Below the pieces are notes generated by a model that was given only the letters and a program-made list of their open reading frames with translations, was not told the origin of the DNA and did no database searches. From assembly GCA_001414485.1 (NCBI GenBank), contig LLEY01000144.1, positions 62,001 to 126,000 of the forward strand: a stretch of DNA of 64,000 nt, written 5' to 3'. How positions within the stretch are numbered: the first letter of the stretch is position 1; each line of letters begins with the position of its first letter. This document shows positions 54,174 to 64,000 of the stretch, one piece after another. The position numbers and the translations under genes are program-made. The DNA is from Calycina herbarum (Eukaryota; Ascomycota; Leotiomycetes; Helotiales; Pezizellaceae).

Positions 54174-57070
54174 GCCGGTGAGGTCAGTAAGCTTATTAGC
54201 TTGTTGGTGTCAGCAACACTGGGTGCGAGATTATTTACGCCTCCACGAATCCGTCAATAATCCAATTGAACCTTTAATCCACGAATATTATAGGGGATGC
54301 TTGAATTTGAGAAGGTGCCTACTTTGGCCGCCGAGAAAGAGAGGGTCGAAGGCATAGAGAGCTTCACAACTGGGTGACTTCACCACAGCTCCCTCTGCAC
54401 ATCTCTCTATCCAAAGCACCCGCATACAACGTACAATACCCAATTCTCTCTCCACTTTCGGGCTCCAAGGTACAGTACGGAGTGGCATCAACAACCTGAT
54501 GACATCTGTTGCCCCCACCAGGGCAGCAGCCAAAAGTGATGGATCTGCTCCCAGCATGCCGTGTAATACGAGCCTCCAAGGTCTTCCCCTCGTCTCTGCT
54601 CGTCTCTGCTCGCCTCTGGCCTGGCAACCGGGCACGCCAAGTGGCTAAGCTGACCTTGCTTTGGCCTCTCGGTGTCCAACACTCGAGAGACTCGCAAATA
54701 AAAACCCACCGTCACCCATTTGGGAAGTATTTTGTTGTCCAGCCTTATCCTCTCCTGGCAGTCCCTCCGTGAAGATCCAATGATCGTCCTGTCCCACTCG
54801 CTAGCGTGGAGGGGTAAAAGGTAAAAGGTCGCCCCCATGTCAAAGCGACCGTCATCTGTTTCTATTTCCGTTCTCCGCTCATCCCCGTCCATCACACTTA
54901 TCCCATAACCCCAAATCTGGTAAATTATAGGGCTGGGAATGTGTACGGTGGGATGCTTCCTGTTTGCGGAGTGCTGCGAGTGGAGTGAACGTATTTTCCT
55001 CTCTCAATCTCCAGAGCTCTGATTAAATCTAGATGGGATTATGCTCTTGTGTCACTTACGGGCGTGGCTGAACCCTTATTGTGACACCTCTTCATCTCTT
55101 GTCTTTCATTCGCACGTACCTGACATCTGCTGAAGCCGTTGAGTATGCAGACGGATGCACCGAAGCTGCCGAACGATCTTCGCATCTTGGGCTGTGCTGA
55201 TTATCTAGCGGTGACAAACAGGTCTCCAACATTTGAACCATCAAACAGAACGTTCCAAACGTCAAATCGATGGTTACATCTGTTCCGAGTATTGTAACAC
55301 CCCATCGTGTTGATTATCGCTGAAATGTACGGAGAGTAGCCGCCCTAGAAAGATGGTAACATCAGGAATTTACTCACAAAAACACAGTCCTTGGCATGCT
55401 CATGCACCCAGCACAGTCAGCACCACTGAACCAGCCAGCCTCTCCCAATTTTCATGTGGCTTCGAAAACTCCTGATGATGAGTGGTGCGTGGTGCGTGGT
55501 GCGTGGTGTGTTGGGCAATAACTCGACAGGGAACTCCTTCCCACTTTTCCCCTCTCGTCTCCGGGCCTCTGTTTGGCTGCTTCTGCTAGCGATACGAGGA
55601 CGACCATTCTCAATCCAGCAATGGGCTTGCAGCAAAGCCAACACCGCACAACTGTCCCTTTTTCTGCAAGCCCCGTTTGATATTCAGGGACATGGCAGGA
55701 ACCCATTTCATCGCACTGAAACACTTGTTTAATTTCCTCGCAAACGGTGGTGGAAATTTGGCATCCCATCGTGAACATTCAGTTCAAGGAAAGGACCGGA
55801 TCTTTCGGTCCCGTCATCGTCATTTCTTGGACATCTGCCAACTGGCGAGGCTCGAGGGCTCCACTGTTGCAAGGCTCCAGCTTTTTGACTTCGCTAAGCT
55901 CTCGGGCCTTTTCATACGAGACCAAGGGATTTCTTTCGGCGACTCGGGGCCGTGACCTCACAACCTGCCAATTTTGGTACGAGCTATTGTCAACACGACG
56001 GGAAGATTTGCAGACAAGACAGGAGATTTCATACGATAATGGGGATGATAGGGCATTACTAAACATCGTGATGTTCGTGTACGAATGAATCATAATTCGT
56101 CTCGAGATTCATCGTATCATTTGTTTATTTCCGTCTTTGTCAATTCTCAATGTCTTGATGCGGAAATTTACACCTCGTGTTTGTCTTTCGTCGGATACTA
56201 ATCTCACGTCGTGAGTAACAAACTGGATAGGAGTCTCAGACGGCGTAGACAAATATAGGTTTCACTTCAATCTCCTATCTATCTCATCTCATCTCAATCT
56301 TCCAAAAGCCATCAAGCCAACCGCCAGTCCAAGCGTCTGACGAATTACACAAACCCTCTCGACAACATCCTCAAAGCACCCTCTATTTCAAGAACAACGT
56401 CTTCCTCCTCACTGGCCAAGAACTCCCCAGATTTACGAACGATACCACAGATCACAATCATTTACCGCTTATCACTTGATTACTACCATCACCACCTTAC
56501 AAGTACCTAGGTTCACGGGTACTTTGTTGCCAATATTTCTCGCTGACAGCATGAGAAACATAGGCTAGGTACCGTACCTACCACCTACCGAAACCCTACA
56601 GCTTGTGGAAATGAAGTCTGACAGTCCGCTCTGTACAAGTAAGGGAGGAAGAGTGCTGAAGGCTGAGCAAAGCCCGAGTTTCGGGGTTATGTGCTAAAAA
56701 TTGTTGCCGAGTCGCCCAATACTTTTGTCACACTCGAGTACGGGCGATGATCATACAAAGTTGAGGGGTTCTGCTAATTTCAGATAGGCTGTGGGATTTG
56801 ATTAGGGGCATTTTCTTCTTTGGTTTTTGGGGGCCGTGGAATACGTCTGTGTGTTGAAGTATTTGGTATGCTGTCTTTGCTGACCGGTACCTATGCACTT
56901 CGGTCTCTTTTCCCCCACTGATCCTGGGCTAGCACTCGAAAACTCTTCACCAAGTTCCAACCGTCACCTGCAGCTCTCAACTTCTTATCCAACGATATCT
57001 CGACATGTTCTCCAACCACTCCACTCAATAGTCTGACATCAACGTTCTCACACCATGACTCAATGTGCCA

Positions 57071-57130
57071 CTCCAGCACGCACTACTCCAGCACGCACTA
57101 CTCCAGCACGCACTACTCCAGCACGCACTA
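57071..57130 (+). repeat. Four perfect copies of a 15-bp tandem repeat
   Basis: CTCCAGCACGCACTA is repeated four times without error. The perfect copies imply recent expansion. It lies in the gene-free stretch. Confidence 0.9.
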
Positions 57131-60100
57131 AGATACCTTCACACGAACCTCCGTCGGCCCTTCGATTTATTGCCTTTTGGGAAAATAGATAGGCAATGAT
57201 GGTTGTTATGGTTCACTGATCTCTTATTCACAGGGAGGCGATGCTGTATTACTCAACCAGCATATTCAACAGATAACCGCTCAATTGCCACCACACCTCG
57301 TTGATATGTTGTCCGCCATATTCATATCGCCCCCTTTCATCCGAATTAGTTGCACAATGAGAGGGTAATAGGAAGACTCTACATGACGAGTTGGCTGAGG
57401 TGTCTGGTCGTGAGAGAGATATGGTTCCTCTCGCCCACGAAACGCCGTCGAACTTCTTGATATCGACCAAGTTCTAAGGTCTCTCGAATTGCTTGGGACA
57501 ACATGGGAATTCACAACGTTTCCCTGTGACGACACGACAAACTCAAATGCCGACCCATGACAAAGTCAAGATTCCGATTTCAGTACCACTTTTAACCAAG
57601 CCATCGAGATAAGGTGGGGAGGACATGTGAGGATTCCACTCAGTTTCCCGGTTTTCACGAATCAACATTTTGTTGAAAATATCCGCATCCATCTGCCCAT
57701 TCTTCGTTTCCTTATATTCTCATTCCACGACAGCGGACTTCTTCTCATCCGTAATGAGGTTTCTCTTATTGTATGGTTTTCCAGCACATTCGATTGATCA
57801 CATGGTGGGAGAAGCGGAGAACTCTTTTTCCAGGGCATCCCTTCCCTATCGCAATCGATAAGAAAGGCTTGGCTGGAAGCAGGGGGCAAAAAGCCGCCCT
57901 TCCGCTGCGAACCCGACCCGGAAAAACAAGCCCGGCGATCTGGGCGTCAGATTCTGACAGAATTTCCTTCCCTTTGGAAGATCACGATATTTTCCGATTT
58001 GCTTTCTCAGAACATTTTGTTCCTGTCTGTTATTGTCTATCCAGGGTGAGTTGTCCAAGACTGGCCAGCAAATGAACCATTCGTGCCTTTTCAGGAAAAA
58101 GGGAGGGTCAGCAAGCTTCGCGGTTCCTGTTCCTGAATGTCTAGTGCCTTGTGCCTGAACCAGGTCCCGCATGTCGAACGCCTGGAAGCCGAGCCGTTCC
58201 TGACGGACCTTGGAAGGCGAACATGGTTTACCCACAAAAAAAGAAACTTTTGACTTGAGTCGAACTTCACAGAACTGCTGTCATCAAGTGCGGCATTTTT
58301 GTGATTCGATCGAGTAAAGGGCATCTCTGCTGTGATAGGTCGCACAGCACATCCAATCCCTCCTAGTCCATTCTCGAGTCCAGAGTCTCCCTATTTCCGA
58401 TTTTTCTTCCCCTCCGCTCGAGTCTTTTAGATGGGGAATTGTGGAGTTGAAAAGAAGAGAACTCGATTCACATTCTATGGAAAACTCTGATGCTGTTTCC
58501 AACTTGAAAAATGGGAAGTCAATGTTTTCTCAAGTCGGAACCGCGACCGTTTCCTTTCACAGCTTTCCCTCCGTCTCTCGGACTTTGTCCCGTCAGAAGA
58601 ATCTTTGAATTTTCAGTAAACCTTGAACGTCCCAAGGTCACTCTTACTCCGACCATTCAGATATCAGAACTGAAGTGATGTGATGACGAGAACTGTGGAT
58701 TGATGCAAGGGAAAAGTGTGACCAAGGTCATGATTCGTGCTTCTCAGCTTTCCAATTTATTTTTTTGTTGTTCTGTCACGCCTTTTCACATCTTGCTTTT
58801 CTGGACGCCTGACAAGAATGACACTCTCTCACATGCATGAATCGGCTTTGGTCCCCACCAACACAGATTTTGCAGAAATTTTCTAGTAGAAAGACCGAGT
58901 GGTCAGTCTATCATGCCAACCATTCCATGGGCCCCCATTCCTAGACCCCACGAACCGGGTAAATCTCAGGCACCAGATTCTTCTCTCAGGAACCTCTGCT
59001 GCCTCGGAGACTTTGCAAGCATCTGAGTGGTTGATTTGCAGCCCCTCATATATTTCTTGCCTTTGCAGCTGTTTTTTCGCCCCGTTTTCGCAAGGCGAGC
59101 TCGCATGCCGCATCTGTGTGCTCCATTTCGGGATTTGTTCCTGCGTCACCACGATATACAAGCTGCCACACCTCCCAACAACCAGATATCGTCTTGCTGT
59201 GCTGGCTATTCGCAAAACAAAAAGACCTAAGCTTAAAGAGTTTCCTCCGTCAATTTTAGATTCAAGAAGGAAACTCTTTATTGATATCTTTCTTCCTGGG
59301 TAGAAAAAAGTGACGTTGGATCACTTTTTGATACTTCGTAAGCGTGAGTTGGCCATGGAAGGAGAGTTCCCATTGAGCGGGAACGTTGAGCATCTCCCGC
59401 TCAGCCCCCGCGATTGGATCTAAGCCCTGTCGAGATCTCCACACCCCCTTCAACTCGCCTGCGAATCCTCACTCCGTTTTCAACGCCGTCGACGACGAAA
59501 TTCAAAGACAAGGCCGGCAAAAAGAGAATGGCTCCGCACCCGATCGTCCCTATGCGCGGCGGACACATGGCGACAGCCGTCTCACACCATCTGCCAGCGA
59601 TTGATCACTTCAGAGTCAGGTACCAGCATTGGTTGGTCTCCTTTCAGCGAATGAGCAACTGATCGCAAAGCCATACGCCCCTCATCGACACCGCTTTACG
59701 TGGACTAAAGTCTTCTTTTCTCTTCCCTTGCTAACCTTCTTCAGGACAAACCTTCATCAACCACCAATGGATGAACTCCACCCCGGTAAAGGCGTCAGCC
59801 TGGGCTTTCAGAAAACCCGTCCCTGAAATGAACCTTGTGCAAGTGAGTGGTTCTCTATGGCGGGAATGTTCCGGTCCTCCCCCTTGGTTTGTTGAGAATC
59901 AACATGACAAGGTACAGTGCCTTTGAAGAAAGTTGGAACAGAAAACGTTCTCGAGTCTGGATGCTGTAGATCCTAGTTCCCTCTACCCACCCAAGACCGA
60001 GCAGAAGCCGATACGCTGGCTTTGCTTTTCCCACCCATGCCAACAGCCTATCTGCAAAGAATCTGCTTTTCCTATATCAAGGTGGGTGCCCCTCCCTCAA

Positions 60101-60466
60101 GTTCCTCTTCCCCAACCACAATCCTTTGGCCTATACTACACGTCTTTCGGTGACGACGAGAGTTCTTGCTCTTTCCTTTCGAATACTATCGATCTGTGAT
60201 CGCGACATCTATCCTTAAGCAACAGCCTTATACACAAACAGCTAGCTTTCTGTCCGCGACATCATTGTCTCTACGACACTCAAGAAACCTCCTTATCACC
60301 AGACCATAACTACAGTCTCGACGACTATCACATACGCCTTCAAAGAAATACATACAACTCTTACTTGCAAGCAAGTCAACCACATCGATCATCTTGATCA
60401 ACATTCAACAACCGAAAACACACTTTCGAAAAAGCAAAAGTCAAACATCAAACAACAACAAAAAAC

Positions 60467-60994
60467 ATGCAATTCTTCAGCACCCTCATCCTCGCAGCCT
60501 CAGCGCTTGCCTCCCTCGCAGCTGCAAACAGCATCCACTTCATAAACCAAGATTCTACCCCACGCACCATAATCTTCACGCCCTCCCTCGGCTTCGCCGA
60601 CATCCCAAAGCTCAAACTCAATGGCTCCGGTTCAGCAACCACAAACTTCCCCACGGGCTGGATCGGAAACTGGTACTCAGTCAACACCGGATCTCGCGAA
60701 GACGTTCCCGGTATGCTGGGAGAGGTACGCTTCGATGGCTTCGCGGGCGCAACGTACTTTGATGTGTCGGCGATTGTGAATCCTAACGATGGGAATGGGG
60801 TGAAGATGATCATGCCCAAGACGAAGAGTACGCCTGTCTCTGGATGCCAGAGTTTCCCGTGCGATAATGCTTATAATCATGATGATGATGTGAGGACTAT
60901 TTCTACGCCGGAGAATGAGCTCATCTGTCTTGTTGGAAATGAGAGTCAGGAGCGTAAGAGGGGGATGGTTGCTAGGGCCTTTGTTTTGGCGTAA
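60467..60994 (+). CDS. Secreted protein of the family often labelled DNase1
   Basis: A 175-residue single-exon protein. Signal peptide MQFFSTLILAASALASLAA, then SIHFINQDSTPRTIIF, TGWIGNWYSV, VPGMLGEVRF, YFDVSAIVNPND, and SGCQSFPC with NAY and a later ELICLVG, i.e. four cysteines able to form two disulphides. The blocks match fungal secreted proteins that databases often call DNase1 protein; the nuclease function is not evident in the sequence and the fold may be thaumatin-like. Probably an extracellular or host-interface protein. The start is the first ATG after a long CAACA-rich leader. The tail is basic (ERKRG). Confidence 0.72.
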   Translation: MQFFSTLILAASALASLAAANSIHFINQDSTPRTIIFTPSLGFADIPKLKLNGSGSATTNFPTGWIGNWYSVNTGSREDVPGMLGEVRFDGFAGATYFDVSAIVNPNDGNGVKMIMPKTKSTPVSGCQSFPCDNAYNHDDDVRTISTPENELICLVGNESQERKRGMVARAFVLA

Positions 60995-63238
60995 AGGACC
61001 TCCTGGATAAGAGACAAGAATGGGAGGATGGCATCTGCGCCGCTTGTGCGAGCCGCGATGTCTTTTCACAAATGACTTTACGACAGACAAACATCATGAC
61101 ATAGATGGATATGGAAACGGATCTACTTGGAGCTTTCGGCTTCGACTACACTCGTTCTTCTTTTTTTGGAACACAACCTTGTGTGCAGGACAACCTTAGA
61201 ATGCGTTTGGCTTTTCTTCAATTCTTTTTTGTATATATATTTAGGGATATGGACAGGACAGGACAGGACTAACCCCGGGAAATTGGGGATAGGAGATTTT
61301 TTGGATCAGGGTCCAGGTTTGGGGGGTTTTTATATATAAATGATACCATTCTTTTTTTTGGAAATAGGAAATAAGAAATAAGAGATACTTGCACATACCT
61401 ACCTATGAGCTTGTCTTCATCGTGTTCGTGTCTTGGTTCTTAACCTTGTGCTTTGATTCTTCGTGCTTGTCGAACGTTGCTTTCGCGAACTTTGAAGACT
61501 GTCGACTGTCGACCCTCCTTCATCCTCCTCGATTCTATTTCCAATCCTTTGCGTCGTCATACTCTAGTTGCATTCTCGATCCTTCAGGCAACTCGCAGCT
61601 ATTTATATATGTTTGAACGTAAATTCTCGAGTAATCTTGACGTTTTCTTGACGTTGCATGTTGGTATGTCGTCAAAACAACCCCGCACCCTTGATCGATG
61701 TCACGATGTCCAAGCCCCCCATCCCATGTGCCACATTTTACGGATAATTGTTCCGATGTTTCTCCTTACGGTATGTCTCAGTTGGGATGGGATGGGTTAT
61801 CCCTTGTGGTTATGCATTATTTAAGCTTTTTTGTTCGTCGTATTTTTATGAATGTGAATGAAGGGGAGTTTTTTCAAGGGTGGGGTGTTGGTTTCTACTC
61901 CGCTTTACTTGGAGAAGTGCAAGGAGATGTATCTCCGTGAAACTGAATTTGGAGATGTGCAAAGTATGTATAGCTGGGAGATGTGAATGAATGAAAGGGC
62001 CTGGTGGACGTTGAATCTAAAAAGTGGGGGGACAAATAGGAACTCGTGGGGTTTAGCTTCGATTTTTTGGAGGTTTCGGGGATAGGATGGAACTGGATAT
62101 GAGATGTGTGAGATGTGGGGAGGTTGAGATGAGTGTTGAGCCTGGCCTGGAGGTCATTTCAAGTTTGGATTTGGGGAGTGAAGTTTCGGCACTTGAAGAG
62201 TTTTGATGAAGGGGTGGTATTAATTTCGAGTTTTAAGTTGTGATTTGGGAGGAGAGGGAGGGGGAAAGAGGACTGAGAACTTGAGGTGTGATGGGGAAGT
62301 CATGCATTGGTGATCTCGAGATTGGGATCTTCGGATGACCTCAGTGAGTGCTTGATAGGGATGAGATTCTCGGGTATATGATGATCTTTTGTTTCAATTG
62401 AAGGTTCGTGGGTTCTGATATATCTTGAAAAATACCTACATAGGTAGAAAAAAGGAGATGAAATACAGAAACTTGCGTAATTCTGGATATGAGCGGAAGA
62501 GCAGCAGTTGATGGGCTGCAAGGGGAGCCTAGAAAGCACTCGCCACGGTACACGTATCAACACAACGCCTTTACATGAAAGGAAATCCTCTCGTGGGAAT
62601 AATACACGTAGATAATTGGATATATAATTGGATGAACTGTCGTAGGGCTGGAGTTGGAATGAAAAAAAGAGGATGCAAAGGATTTAGACGCGTTCCTGCT
62701 CGTACCGGCTGATGCTCCCCGACCTGTTTACCAAATAGAGAACCGGGAGGAAGAGGCTTGAACATCCTTTTCCGTACCTTTGGGACGGTTGGAATGGGGA
62801 TTCTTAACGATGTTTCTTGAAGCGCTGGTGTTAAAAATAAGGAGAGAACTTGTGTAATAAAATACTTTACAGGTTCAGGTCGTTCATTTCGCCCTCGAGC
62901 CCCTTTTCATCATCCACCTTGGCATCGCAAGACCCATGCATGAGCCAATCAGACGTAGTGGATGGATGTGTACCGAAGAGATCTCCGATTCTTACTTGAA
63001 CAAATGGGTTCCTGTCCTCCTCAACTTGAACTCCATCTTCCATCTTGAAGCGCCCGTCCGACCAGTGCGATTTTCGCACGCTACACTCCTTGAGTCCATT
63101 AATTAATACTAAATGTGTTCTTCACCCTCCTTACACTAAATAAAACACCACCACAGCTTGTCGTCGCTTTACGACAAACCACACTCTTTAATTTCTTCTT
63201 TTTCCCTCGGTTTTGATTGCTTTTGATTCAGCTTCAAG
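60995..63238. other. About 2.2 kb without a recognisable gene
   Basis: Contains the 3' region of the secreted-protein gene, a (GGACA) run near 61251-61268, G/T-rich stretches and, from about 63100, the promoter and leader of the GH16 gene. Open frames are short and not supported. Confidence 0.4.
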
Positions 63239-64000
63239 ATGCGTTTTTCAAGCCTACTCCTCGGAGCGGCAACCGTTGTGCCAGTTGTGCTAGCACAAAC
63301 TTGGACCGACTGTAATCCTCTTAATACGACATGTCCGAATAACCCAGCGCTGGGCACAAATCACACCTTCATTTTCAACTCGAGCTCGGCCGTCACGGAT
63401 ACCTTCAACATTACGGCTGGAAAACTCAATTATACCGAACAAGGCACCCAATATGCGATCACGAAGCAGGGCGAATCGGCGACGGTTCAATCGAATTGGC
63501 ATATTATGTTCGGGTCAGTCTCGGTGACGATGAAAGCCGCGACTGGTGTTGGGATTATCTCCTCGATTGTGCTGCAGTCCTCGGATTTGGATGAGATTGA
63601 TTGGGAGTTTATGGGAGGAAATGCTACGCATGCGGAGACCAACTACTTTGGCAAGGGAAATACGACTTCGTACGATCGCGCGGTTTACTATCCTGTATCT
63701 TCCGATGTTCGAGCGAACTTCCACAACTATACAATTGTTTGGACAGCCGAAACTTTGGCTTGGATGATTGATGGAGTTACTGTTCGTGTTCTCAAGTATG
63801 ATCAGGCATATGGAGGCAAGAATTACCCACAGACGCCCATGAATTTGAGAATGGGAATCTGGGCCGGTGGGGATACTACCAAGTTTCCTCAAGGTACTGT
63901 CGATTGGGCTGGAGGCGCGACGGATTTCTCGAAAGCTCCATTTTCCATGTTTGTACAACAGGCTGAGGTCAAGGACTATGGCAGCGGAAAGGAATACCAA
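63239..64000 (+). CDS. Crh-like GH16 cell-wall transglycosylase, 3' truncated
   Basis: The frame from the ATG at 63239 runs to the window end (254 codons, no stop), so the C-terminus is missing. Signal peptide MRFSSLLLGAATVVPVVLA, then the Crh N-terminus TWTDCNPLNTTCPNNPALG with its two cysteines, and the catalytic motif DEIDWEFMGG with both glutamates and the aspartate intact. Further GH16 signatures are YDRAVYYPV, FHNYTIVWT and MNLRMGIWAGGD. Crh enzymes transfer chitin chains to beta-glucan in the wall, and are usually GPI-anchored. The preceding protein-coding neighbours are also surface or secreted products. Confidence 0.88.
   Translation, partial: MRFSSLLLGAATVVPVVLAQTWTDCNPLNTTCPNNPALGTNHTFIFNSSSAVTDTFNITAGKLNYTEQGTQYAITKQGESATVQSNWHIMFGSVSVTMKAATGVGIISSIVLQSSDLDEIDWEFMGGNATHAETNYFGKGNTTSYDRAVYYPVSSDVRANFHNYTIVWTAETLAWMIDGVTVRVLKYDQAYGGKNYPQTPMNLRMGIWAGGDTTKFPQGTVDWAGGATDFSKAPFSMFVQQAEVKDYGSGKEYQ

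Larger units (their letters stand above)
53768..60466. other. 6.7 kb without a recognisable gene
   Basis: Open frames on both strands are short, overlap and lack family features. The stretch holds the promoter of the wall-protein gene, a (GGTGAT)4 repeat, a 15-bp tandem repeat, and, from about 60200 to 60466, a CAACA/CTTCAAC-rich leader for the secreted protein at 60467. It may hide noncoding transcripts or very divergent genes, but nothing is supportable. Confidence 0.4.

Noticed and set aside
55484..55508. GGTGCGT short repeat
   Set aside because: Only about three imperfect units, too short to mean anything on its own.
57846..58235. 129-codon minus frame in the gene-free stretch
   Set aside because: No domain or signal peptide and no supporting promoter or splice signals.

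Overview
The window looks like nuclear DNA of a filamentous ascomycete. Genes carry short GT-AG introns (about 40-190 bp) with CTAAC/CTRAY branch points. Protein families are typical of Pezizomycotina: Zn(II)2Cys6 regulator, GPI wall mannoprotein, Crh-type GH16, UstYa-like small membrane proteins, and an MFS symporter. A helotialean (Leotiomycetes) source is my best guess from the families, but it is only an inference. No rRNA, tRNA, CRISPR array or intact transposon was seen.

Layout. 1-3173: 3' part of a WD40/inositol-polyphosphate 5-phosphatase gene (5' end outside the window). 3694-4657: GFA-type zinc protein with a probable mitochondrial presequence. 4807-9450: an array of five short cysteine-rich paralogues, four on plus and one on minus, each behind its own TATA box. 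They share a WxC / Cx2C / WxCx2C zinc-ribbon core. Three begin with an N-myristoylation-type MGxxxS end. One is interrupted by an in-frame stop, and two have upstream ORFs overlapping the start codon. This lineage-restricted-looking family is the most novel-looking item in the window. 9.5-17.8 kb: gene-poor, AT-rich in part, with isolated coding-like fragments. 17811-20073: RNA-binding protein with a degenerate DEDD-exonuclease-like N-terminus, an RRM and two RanBP2 zinc fingers. 22165-23262: a CFEM-like single-pass membrane protein that appears frameshifted.

24842-35037 resembles a small accessory or secondary-metabolism locus. It holds an MFS transporter, three paralogous single-pass proteins with two HxxHC motifs each (UstYa/DUF3328-like architecture), a 57-residue secreted peptide with a Kex2-type KR site, and a Zn2Cys6 regulator. 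I infer a possible RiPP-like pathway, but the peptide lacks the repeated cores of known dikaritin precursors. 35302-36751 is an F-box-like protein.

37634-46985 is housekeeping: the RNA polymerase II CTD kinase Ctk1/Cdk12 homologue (minus) and the GARP tethering subunit Vps54 (plus). 48140-50402 is a multi-exon fungal protein with a STAND-type N-terminal domain and a ubiquitin-like domain; its model has two unresolved joins. 52792-53767 is a GPI-anchored Ser/Thr-rich wall protein. About 6.7 kb without a recognisable gene follows, then a secreted DNase1-labelled-family protein (60467-60994) and the first 254 codons of a Crh-like GH16 transglycosylase (63239 to the window end). The right third therefore collects cell-surface and secreted products with long flanking regions.
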